DNA of 5,663 nt. Source: an uncultured Bacilli bacterium (GTDB taxonomy: Bacteria; Bacillota_I; Bacilli_A; RF39; UBA660). Within the stretch, counting starts at the first letter, position 1. The number at the start of each line of letters is the position of its first letter. This document shows positions 1-5,176 of this stretch, in pieces. The notes beneath the pieces were generated by a model that was given only the letters and a program-made list of their open reading frames with translations, ran no database searches and had not been told where the DNA came from. The position numbers and the translations under genes were made by a program. Where the stretch lies: NCBI GenBank assembly GCA_947629195.1, contig CANRCS010000065.1:1-5663 (forward strand), read 5' to 3'.

Positions 1-5
1 TTTAT

Positions 6-59
6 ATGCACTTTGCACTTTTAATAATTATTTCTCTTTATAACAATAGCATGGTGCAT
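6..59 (-). repeat. Possible long-loop stem and a tandem heptamer after the downstream ATPase gene
   Basis: ATGCAC at 6-11 is complementary to GTGCAT at 54-59, directly after the ATPase stop codon. Within the same stretch GCACTTT is repeated in tandem (8-14, 15-21), so TGCAC at 14-18 can pair instead. The 42-base loop and the lack of a U-run in the visible sequence make this a doubtful terminator. Otherwise nothing is seen in this 59-base tail. Confidence 0.25.
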
Positions 60-1256
60 TTATTTGTTTTCTAATAACCAATCTATTATATTTTTATGAA
101 TTATTCCATTTCTTGATAAATCTACTTTATCTAGAGAAAGCACATATTTAGAAGCATCATCATCTATACCATCAAAAGCTTTAAATTCCCTATCTATTGT
201 ACTTTCATTATCTAATAAATATGCAACTTGTATATATAATTTTTCATCAGTTTTCGTTGCAATAAAATCTATTTCTCCATTTTTAACTTTTCCTATATAA
301 ACTTCGTATCCTCTTATTAACAATTCATTATATACAATATTTTCTAATGCAAAGCTCATATTGATTTCAAAATTATTATTTTTAATTTGAGCTATTCCTA
401 AATCTGTCATATAATATTTATTTAGAGTTTTTAATATTGTTTTACCATGAATATCATATCTATATATCTTTTTAATTATCAATGCTTTACATAAAGCATC
501 TAAATAAATATATAATGTTTCTGTAGAAACTGATTTACCTTCACGCTTTAAAAATTTTATAACATTATCAGCTGAAAATTCTCTTCCTGTTGTATCTACA
601 ACATACTGTAACAGCAAATTAAATAAAATTATGTCTTTTAAACCTAATCTTTCTACAACATCTCTTAATATAATTGAATCAAATACACTATGAAGATAAT
701 CTTTTATGTTATTTTCATCTGTAAATTGTATTCTATTTGGAAGTCCACCCCATTTAACAAAATCCCAAAAAGTTTCTTCCTTTTTTCCATCTTTAAGAGT
801 AATTTTAGTAAACTCTTTATAACTTAACGGATATATGTTAAATAAAACATATCGTCCAGATAAAACAGTTGAAAGTTCATTTGATAATAACTTGCTATTA
901 GATCCTGTTATAAATATACTTATATTGGTAATAGATGCTCTTAATGAATTTATTACATTTTCAAAATTATCTACTTTTTGGATTTCATCTAAAAATATGT
1001 AATATATTTTCTTATCTTTTATTTTATCTTTAATATACTTATTTAATAACTTATAATTTTGTAATTCTTCATATTCAATTAATTCAAAATTAATATATAT
1101 AATATGATCTTTTTTAACTCCTTTTTCTTTTATTTCATCCATAATTTGATTTAAAATTACAGATTTTCCACATCTTCTTATACCTACTAGAATTTTAATT
1201 AAATCTGAATCATAAAATCCTCTTATTCTTGATAAATAAGTTTCTCTTTTTAACAT
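60..1256 (-). CDS. AAA+ ATPase with C-terminal DUF4143 domain (downstream copy of a tandem pair)
   Basis: Predicted ATP-binding protein of the AAA_14 plus DUF4143 architecture (COG1373-like), 398 residues. The family's role is poorly defined, so none is assigned. Seen: Walker A GIRRCGKS at residues 25-32, Walker B IFLDE ending at D90-E91, a sensor-1-like GSNS at 118-121, a conserved SGRY at 133-136, then a winged-helix-like middle. The C-terminal domain is nuclease-fold-like, with E305 in LENIVYNEL, GEIDF at 327-331 and YIQVA at 341-345. The last part resembles a PD-(D/E)XK core whose usual E-x-K is Q-x-A, so I infer no nuclease activity. The frame is open to TTG at 1268 and also has GTG 1265 and ATG 1262. 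I chose ATG 1256 because MLKRETYL then aligns with MIKREMYL of the paralogue, and GGTGAT lies four bases upstream. No signal peptide or membrane segment is seen. It ends in TAA, and no clear terminator is visible before the window edge. Confidence 0.9.
   Translation of the reverse strand: MLKRETYLSRIRGFYDSDLIKILVGIRRCGKSVILNQIMDEIKEKGVKKDHIIYINFELIEYEELQNYKLLNKYIKDKIKDKKIYYIFLDEIQKVDNFENVINSLRASITNISIFITGSNSKLLSNELSTVLSGRYVLFNIYPLSYKEFTKITLKDGKKEETFWDFVKWGGLPNRIQFTDENNIKDYLHSVFDSIILRDVVERLGLKDIILFNLLLQYVVDTTGREFSADNVIKFLKREGKSVSTETLYIYLDALCKALIIKKIYRYDIHGKTILKTLNKYYMTDLGIAQIKNNNFEINMSFALENIVYNELLIRGYEVYIGKVKNGEIDFIATKTDEKLYIQVAYLLDNESTIDREFKAFDGIDDDASKYVLSLDKVDLSRNGIIHKNIIDWLLENK
1083..1133. 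repeat. 51-bp exact direct repeat, copy in the downstream ATPase gene
   Basis: This block is identical base for base to 2354-2404 in the upstream ATPase gene and is bounded by mismatches at both ends. It encodes the identical segment KEKGVKKDHIIYINFE just after Walker A. Synonymous sites match too, although the rest of the two genes has drifted considerably. A second, shorter exact match of 27 bp links 322-348 with 1587-1613, over the LENIVYNEL motif. Confidence 0.9.
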
Positions 1257-1260
1257 TTTC

Positions 1261-1266
1261 ATCACC
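1261..1266 (-). promoter_or_regulatory. Unusual ribosome-binding site GGTGAT that decides the start
   Basis: GGTGAT matches the 3' part of the AGGAGGTGAT anti-16S complement and ends four bases before ATG 1256. No standard GGAGG is present. The site falls within the first bases of the predicted transcript, so pairing with 16S rRNA may be weak and initiation may be partly leaderless-like, alternatively at ATG 1262. This is inference from spacing only. Confidence 0.4.
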
Positions 1267-1273
1267 AATATAT

Positions 1274-1302
1274 ATTATAGATTGAACATTAGATTCTGTC
1301 AA
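1274..1302 (-). promoter_or_regulatory. Perfect-consensus sigma-70/sigma-A promoter of the downstream ATPase gene
   Basis: On the minus strand, TTGACA (1302-1297) is followed by exactly 17 bases and TATAAT (1279-1274), a full match to the vegetative consensus in both boxes and spacing. It sits in the 47-base gap between the two ATPase genes. The expected transcription start is near 1267, only about 11 bases before the preferred ATG at 1256. The three outermost bases of the -35 box (1300-1302) are shared with an inverted repeat. In such AT-rich DNA a chance TATAAT is common, but a perfect TTGACA at ideal spacing in a short gap is not. Confidence 0.8.
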
Positions 1303-1329
1303 GTTATTTCTTGTTTCCGAAATAACTTG
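1300..1329 (-). repeat. 11-bp perfect inverted repeat spanning the stop codon of the upstream ATPase gene
   Basis: Arms 1300-1310 (CAAGTTATTTC on +) and 1319-1329 are exact reverse complements around an 8-base loop (1311-1318). Read as minus-strand RNA, it forms an 11-bp hairpin covering the last codons and the TAA of the upstream ATPase. No U-run follows (ACAGAAUC), so it is a poor intrinsic terminator. It may stabilise the 3' end, slow RNA polymerase before the next promoter, or serve as a DNA operator, since it touches the -35 box of the next gene. Confidence 0.6.
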
Positions 1330-2527
1330 TTTCATCTAATAACCAATCTATAATGTTTTTATGTATTATACCATTTCTGCTATAATCTATTTTGTCCATA
1401 GTAATTACGTATTTTGGAAAATTGTCAGGTACATTTTTATAAACACCAAATTCTCTTTCAATAACATCATCACTTGATAAGTAATCTGCCACTTGTATAT
1501 AAAATCTTTCATTAAAATCATCTACAACAAAGTCTATTTCACCATTTTCAGGTTTTCCTATATATACATCATAACCCCTAGCAATTAATTCATTATATAC
1601 AATATTTTCTAATCTACCACCAATCTTTTTTTCAACCTTAGAACTTTTTAATTGTAATAATCCTAAATCTACTAAATAGTATTTTTCAATTAATGTCATC
1701 ACTGATTTTCCTCTTATATTATATCTGCTTACCTTACTTGCTATCATAGAATTATTTATGTATTCTATATAATTTAAAACAGTGTCTGCACTTGTCATAA
1801 TATTATCACTTTTTAAAAATTTTCTAATAGAATTTGCAGATATTACACCACCAATATTTTCCATCATAAATTGGATTACTCTATTTAAAATATTTATATC
1901 TTTTATTTTATTTCTTTCAACAATATCTTTTAAAATAATTGTATTATATAAATCTCTAAGATACATTTTCCTTTCTTGAATACTATTAGTATTATATATT
2001 TGAGGCATACCACCCCATTCTATATATTCTAAAAATTCCTCTTCATTATTTTTATTTATACCTTTTTCTTTTTTTAGTTCAAGATATTCAGAAAATGTAA
2101 ATGGCATCATCTTAATACTTATATATCTACCAGTTAAATATGTAGCTAAATCACCAGATAGAACTTTACTATTTGAACCTGTTATAAATATACTAACATT
2201 CATTGTAGCTCTAAATGAATTAATAACTCTTTCAAAATCTTTTACATTTTGAATTTCATCAAAAAACAAATAATATTTATTTTCATCTTTAATTTTTGAT
2301 TTAACAAATTTATTAAATGCTTTAGGTTCAGTATATTCTATATAATCATAGTCTTCAAAATTAATATATATAATATGATCTTTTTTAACTCCTTTTTCTT
2401 TTATCTCTTCTATTATTTGAGTCATTAATACGGATTTACCACTACCCCTTACACCAACTATTATTTTTATAAGTTCACTATCATAAGAATCTCTAATTTT
2501 TTTCAAATACATTTCACGTTTTATCAT
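1304..2527 (-). CDS. AAA+ ATPase with C-terminal DUF4143 domain (upstream copy of a tandem pair)
   Basis: AAA_14/DUF4143 predicted ATPase of 407 residues, paralogous to the next gene: about 70% identical by eye over the first 58 residues and less after that. Seen: Walker A GVRGSGKS at 25-32, Walker B LFFDE ending at D90-E91, GSNS at 117-120, TGRY at 132-135, WGGMP at 171-175, LENIVYNEL near 307-314, GEIDF at 329-333 and YIQVA at 343-347. All ATP-binding motifs are intact, so an active ATPase is expected. The C-terminal E-x-K position reads Q-V-A, as in the sister protein. Its C-terminus is extended relative to the sister (DETSYFGNKK against ENK), and the extension is encoded by the inverted repeat at 1300-1329. 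Start ATG 2527 follows AAAGGA at 2544-2539; the spacing of 11 is long, but the paralogue's start supports it. Molecular role unknown. An isolated repair, defence or toxin-related role is possible but unsupported by neighbours. Confidence 0.9.
   Translation of the reverse strand: MIKREMYLKKIRDSYDSELIKIIVGVRGSGKSVLMTQIIEEIKEKGVKKDHIIYINFEDYDYIEYTEPKAFNKFVKSKIKDENKYYLFFDEIQNVKDFERVINSFRATMNVSIFITGSNSKVLSGDLATYLTGRYISIKMMPFTFSEYLELKKEKGINKNNEEEFLEYIEWGGMPQIYNTNSIQERKMYLRDLYNTIILKDIVERNKIKDINILNRVIQFMMENIGGVISANSIRKFLKSDNIMTSADTVLNYIEYINNSMIASKVSRYNIRGKSVMTLIEKYYLVDLGLLQLKSSKVEKKIGGRLENIVYNELIARGYDVYIGKPENGEIDFVVDDFNERFYIQVADYLSSDDVIEREFGVYKNVPDNFPKYVITMDKIDYSRNGIIHKNIIDWLLDETSYFGNKK
2354..2404. 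repeat. 51-bp exact direct repeat, copy in the upstream ATPase gene
   Basis: Partner of 1083-1133, in the same orientation and at the matching codon positions, about 1.27 kb apart. Homologous recombination between the two would delete one gene's worth of sequence and leave a single chimeric ATPase. The identity is direct observation; its origin is inferred. Confidence 0.9.
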
Positions 2528-2538
2528 AATTTATACAT

Positions 2539-2544
2539 TCCTTT
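2539..2544 (-). promoter_or_regulatory. Ribosome-binding site AAAGGA of the upstream ATPase gene
   Basis: AAAGGA on the minus strand is 11 bases before ATG 2527. The nearer ATG directly after it (GGAATG) meets a TGA in frame after three further codons, so it cannot be the start. The spacing is somewhat long, so initiation may be moderate. Confidence 0.5.
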
Positions 2545-2558
2545 CATGATGTAAATAT

Positions 2559-2587
2559 ATTATCATTTAATTTGACAAATGTTTCGA
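2559..2587 (-). promoter_or_regulatory. Candidate sigma-A promoter of the upstream ATPase gene
   Basis: On the minus strand, TCGAAA (2587-2582, 4 of 6) is followed by 17 bases and GATAAT (2564-2559, 5 of 6). The start would be near 2552, giving a leader of about 25 bases that contains AAAGGA. It lies just after the yqeH terminator, where a new promoter is needed. The -10 box lies within an imperfect palindrome, ATG-TA-AATATATT-AT-CAT at 2549-2566 (14 of 18 positions symmetric), a possible operator, though AT-rich DNA often produces such symmetry. Confidence 0.4.
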
Positions 2588-2599
2588 GTAAATTTTATT

Positions 2600-2627
2600 A
2601 AAACGCACAATATAATTTGTACGTTTT
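2600..2627 (-). terminator. Intrinsic terminator after yqeH
   Basis: Arms 2600-2610 and 2617-2627 enclose a 6-base loop. Read as minus-strand RNA, the stem is 11 continuous pairs, AAAACGUACAA with UUGUGCGUUUU, including one G-U wobble at 2606/2621. On the plus strand that pair would be an A-C mismatch, so the structure favours the minus-strand transcript. It is followed by UUUUAAUAAAAUUU and begins two bases after the yqeH stop codon. The stem is GC-poor, as expected in this genome. Confidence 0.7.
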
Positions 2628-2628
2628 G

Positions 2629-3648
2629 CTATATCATAGATTTTCTTTTTATAACATTAACACCTTTTGGGGCAAATATATCTATTATTCCATTACCAAC
2701 TATTTTTATATAACCAAGTCCATTTACTACTATATCTTCTCTATCATTAATTTCAAAAGTATATTTTTCATGATTTGAAAAAATATCTTTATGAGTATCA
2801 ATATTTATTTGCATAACTCTTAAATCATTTGATAAATATGTAGTAAAACTTTTTATATTACCACTTATATAATCAACTCTAATTATATTTTCTACTTCTA
2901 TTGATTTTTTAATTTTTAATTGATAAGTTTTAGGTTTTATTTCAACTTTCGGAATAATTCGTTTAAGTAATTTATAATCTACTATATTAATTATATTTTC
3001 ATCATCTATTATTCCCGGTGTATCAATTAGTGTTAAATTATCATTTAGAGGAACTATAATTTGATTAAGAGTTGTTGATGGTAAAATACTTGTAGTTATT
3101 TCAATATCTTTACTAGAATAATTTTTTATAAGTTTATTTAATAATGTAGATTTACCTGCATTAGTATTTCCTACTAAATATACATTTTTATCTATTTTAT
3201 ATTTATTAATTTTATTATATAAATCATCAAACCCATCATTGTTTTTGGAACTTACAATACAATAATCAACAATATTATTTTTAGTATTTATATTTTTTAT
3301 AAATTCTAATAATTTATCATTTTTAACTGATTTTGGAATAATATCTCTTTTAGTTATTACCAATATTACATTATTATTAAGATATTTATTAATATTATCT
3401 AAATTATTATTAAGTGTAAATAAATCTACTACATATAATACTAAACTTTTAGTCTTACTAACACTTTTTAATATATTTATAAAATCATCATTATTTTTAG
3501 TATTACTAACAAATTCGCCATAATGTTTTAATCTAAAACATCTTCTACATAAATTATATTTTTCATAATTTTCTTTATCTATGTATCCTTCTTTAGTCAT
3601 ATCTTCTGTTTGTAATATACTTCCGCACCCAATACATTTTTTAATCAT
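2629..3648 (-). CDS. yqeH: Ribosome biogenesis GTPase YqeH (circularly permuted)
   Basis: Circularly permuted GTPase of the YqeH family, 339 residues (B. subtilis YqeH is about 366). The family binds the 30S subunit and acts late in small-subunit assembly, in the cytoplasm. Seen: an N-terminal zinc finger with C5-x2-C8 and C34-x2-C37, followed by FRLKHYGE. The G motifs then come in permuted order: G4 TKRD 99-102, G5 SSK 133-135, G1 GNTNAGKS 160-167, G2 threonines in STTL 191-194, and G3 DTPG 209-212. A C-terminal RNA-binding-type domain ends in APKGVNVIKRKSMI. The family motif DIFDFNGS is changed here to DLFTLNNN (75-82). The region before the final domain is shorter than in B. subtilis, which accounts for the length. 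ATG 3648 has AGAGGA seven bases upstream and overlaps the end of yqeG by 8 bases, indicating coupled translation. It ends in TAG, followed at once by a terminator. Confidence 0.96.
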   Translation of the reverse strand: MIKKCIGCGSILQTEDMTKEGYIDKENYEKYNLCRRCFRLKHYGEFVSNTKNNDDFINILKSVSKTKSLVLYVVDLFTLNNNLDNINKYLNNNVILVITKRDIIPKSVKNDKLLEFIKNINTKNNIVDYCIVSSKNNDGFDDLYNKINKYKIDKNVYLVGNTNAGKSTLLNKLIKNYSSKDIEITTSILPSTTLNQIIVPLNDNLTLIDTPGIIDDENIINIVDYKLLKRIIPKVEIKPKTYQLKIKKSIEVENIIRVDYISGNIKSFTTYLSNDLRVMQINIDTHKDIFSNHEKYTFEINDREDIVVNGLGYIKIVGNGIIDIFAPKGVNVIKRKSMI

Positions 3649-4162
3649 AATAATTTCCTCTTTTGAAAAATCCTTTTTTCAAAAATTTTCTTTCGATAAA
3701 TCTTTCTATTTTACGATTTAATTTAGTGAATATTATATCTTTTTTACTGATTGGATTAACTAATATTGTTGTTATTCCAACTCTATTACCACCTAATACA
3801 TCAGTTAATAATTGGTCTCCTATTATTGCAGTTTCACTAACATCTAAATTATATTCTTTTAATATTTTTAAGAATTTTTTCTTTAAGGGTTTTAGAGATT
3901 TTGCAGAGCAATCAGTAATAAGTTCATCTTTAAATGGAGTTAGTCTTTTCTTACCACTATTACTCATTATTATAACTCTAAAATCCAACTCTTTTAAATT
4001 ATCAAATAAATCTTTTATTTTTTTATCTGGTTTTGTCATGTGTGGTGGAACTAATGTGTTATCTAAATCAAATAATAAGCATGTAATTCCTTCATCCCTT
4101 AATTTTTGATAATTTATTTCATATATATTTTTGTAATATTTATCTGGTAAAAACTTTTCCAT
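3641..4162 (-). CDS. yqeG: YqeG family HAD IIIA-type phosphatase
   Basis: HAD-superfamily hydrolase of the YqeG family, 173 residues against 172 in B. subtilis. The family is a predicted phosphatase whose physiological substrate is not firmly known. Seen: motif I DLDNT (D32 nucleophile, D34 acid/base), motif II S67-N68 in IIMSNSG, motif III lysine K91 in SLKP, and motif IV GDQLLTD with D116 and D121, followed by the family signature VLGGNRVG. The N-terminus FLPDKYYKNIYEI matches the family pattern. The frame opens at GTG 4171, but that GTG is part of the Shine-Dalgarno AGAGGTGG (4175-4168). ATG 4162, five bases after the site, is therefore the start. It overlaps yqeH by 8 bases; pairing with yqeH is common in Bacillota and suggests a link to ribosome assembly (inference). 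Confidence 0.95.
   Translation of the reverse strand: MEKFLPDKYYKNIYEINYQKLRDEGITCLLFDLDNTLVPPHMTKPDKKIKDLFDNLKELDFRVIIMSNSGKKRLTPFKDELITDCSAKSLKPLKKKFLKILKEYNLDVSETAIIGDQLLTDVLGGNRVGITTILVNPISKKDIIFTKLNRKIERFIERKFLKKGFFKRGNYYD
3656..3661 (-). promoter_or_regulatory. Ribosome-binding site AGAGGA of yqeH, inside yqeG
   Basis: AGAGGA lies seven bases before the yqeH ATG and entirely within the last codons of yqeG. Ribosomes ending yqeG at 3641 would therefore clear and re-use the site, which supports translational coupling of the pair. Confidence 0.75.
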
Positions 4163-4167
4163 TATAT

Positions 4168-4175
4168 CCACCTCT
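4168..4175 (-). promoter_or_regulatory. Ribosome-binding site AGAGGTGG that decides the yqeG start
   Basis: AGAGGTGG on the minus strand closely matches the anti-16S complement and ends five bases before ATG 4162. Its internal GTG (4171) is in frame and could be taken for a start codon, but a start inside the pairing site is implausible. Confidence 0.8.
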
Positions 4176-4185
4176 TATAGACAAT

Positions 4186-4191
4186 ATTATA
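4186..4191 (-). promoter_or_regulatory. Candidate -10 box of the yqeG-yqeH promoter
   Basis: A perfect TATAAT is present on the minus strand, with a predicted start near 4179 and a leader of roughly 17 bases carrying AGAGGTGG. No good -35 is found at 16-18 bases (the 17-base position reads TATCTA), and there is no TG extension. It is the best candidate in the 54-base gap after the glycosyltransferase, but read-through from the upstream operon is an alternative, because I see no terminator between them. Confidence 0.45.
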
Positions 4192-4216
4192 CTATGTTTT
4201 GAAATTTTTAGATAGA

Positions 4217-5173
4217 CTAATTTAATACTTGATATATACTACAATATATTTTTGTTAGGGTTTTATTTTTTTCTATCATACCCTTAATTTTACTTCTATC
4301 TTTAAAATATTTACTTTTTTTCCAATTTGGAAATTCACTATCTAAAGTAGAAAACGCTCTATCTATAAAATTATTTCTTAATTTTTTATCTTTTTGATAT
4401 CTTTGTTGTATTGTATAAATTAATAATTTACTAACATTTAAATATTCTATACTTTCATAATATTTATTTTTATCACAATATGAATTAACTAATTTTAATA
4501 TTTCAAATATATCAAATACTCTTTTATCCATTGTAGTAGTTTCACTATTATTATGAAAAACATAATAATTTAATGCTTTATTATATTTTCCAATTTTTCC
4601 TGCATTCATTATTGATTTCATTACGAATGGAGTATCTTCATATTTTAATTTAGTTGGAAATTCTATTTTATTATTTATTAATAATTCTTTTTTATAAAGT
4701 TTATTCCAAGGAGAATAATTTATTTTATATATAATATCTTTATCATCTTGAACATTTGATATTTTAAAATCATATATTCTCTCTATTTGTTTTTTACCTT
4801 TTAATTCATCAATTTTATAATAATCACAAATTGCCATATCAAGATTATTTTCTTCACAAAAATCATACATTTCTTGTGCGAAATTTTTAGAAATATAATC
4901 ATCACTATCAACAAACGCAATATATTTTCCATGGGCTTTTTTTATACCATCGTTTCTTGATGCACCTATTCCTGCATTATTTTTAGATACATAGACTATA
5001 TTAGAAAACTTATAAGCATATTTACTTATAATTTTTAAACTACCATCACTACTACCATCATCTATTAAGATTATTTCTATGTCTTGCATACTTTGTCTTA
5101 CTAAACTTTCTAAACATTTTTTTAAATATTTTTCTGAATTATATATTGGAACAATTATTGAAACCTTTACCAT
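4217..5173 (-). CDS. Family-2 glycosyltransferase
   Basis: Complete GT2-type (GT-A fold) glycosyltransferase of 318 residues, expected to transfer a sugar from a nucleotide-sugar donor to a growing surface glycan or lipid acceptor at the inner face of the membrane. Donor and acceptor cannot be told from the sequence. Seen: N-terminal SIIVPIYNSEKYL (5-17), LIDDGSSDGS (36-45), NNAGIGASRNDGI (65-77), metal-binding FVDSDDYI with the D-x-D at D89/D91, WNKLYKKELL (156-165), and the probable catalytic pair E179-D180 in KLKYEDTPFV. The C-terminal part is variable and helical-looking. I see no membrane helix or signal peptide. ATG 5173 follows AGGAG (5185-5181) by seven bases; the site lies in the last codons of the preceding glycosyltransferase gene, three bases away, so the two are co-translated. 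It ends in TAG. Confidence 0.93.
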   Translation of the reverse strand: MVKVSIIVPIYNSEKYLKKCLESLVRQSMQDIEIILIDDGSSDGSLKIISKYAYKFSNIVYVSKNNAGIGASRNDGIKKAHGKYIAFVDSDDYISKNFAQEMYDFCEENNLDMAICDYYKIDELKGKKQIERIYDFKISNVQDDKDIIYKINYSPWNKLYKKELLINNKIEFPTKLKYEDTPFVMKSIMNAGKIGKYNKALNYYVFHNNSETTTMDKRVFDIFEILKLVNSYCDKNKYYESIEYLNVSKLLIYTIQQRYQKDKKLRNNFIDRAFSTLDSEFPNWKKSKYFKDRSKIKGMIEKNKTLTKIYCSIYQVLN

Positions 5174-5176
5174 AAT

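Noticed and set aside
6..59. Stem of ATGCAC and GTGCAT as a terminator of the downstream ATPase gene
   Set aside because: Six base pairs with a 42-base loop and no visible U-run do not make a convincing intrinsic terminator. The real one may lie outside the window.
1257..1268. TTG 1268, GTG 1265 or ATG 1262 as the start of the downstream ATPase
   Set aside because: The predicted transcript begins near 1267, and the paralogue aligns from ATG 1256. ATG 1262 remains possible if initiation is leaderless.
1782..1979. 65-codon open frame on the plus strand inside the upstream ATPase gene
   Set aside because: It is a hydrophobic antisense shadow of the ATPase coding frame, with no independent support.
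2572..2601. Plus-strand TTGACA with TATTAA 18 bases downstream, a possible antisense promoter into yqeH
   Set aside because: The -10 matches only 4 of 6, no plus-strand gene follows, and the sequence is explained by AT-rich intergenic DNA between a terminator and a minus-strand promoter.
3663..4109. 148-codon open frame on the plus strand opposite yqeG
   Set aside because: It lies wholly antisense to a well-supported conserved gene, and its product is a low-complexity L/I/S/N/F-rich string typical of the complement of AT-rich coding DNA. I see no clear ribosome-binding site or family motif.
4163..4171. GTG at 4171 as the yqeG start
   Set aside because: It lies inside the Shine-Dalgarno AGAGGTGG, and ATG 4162 gives the normal family N-terminus.
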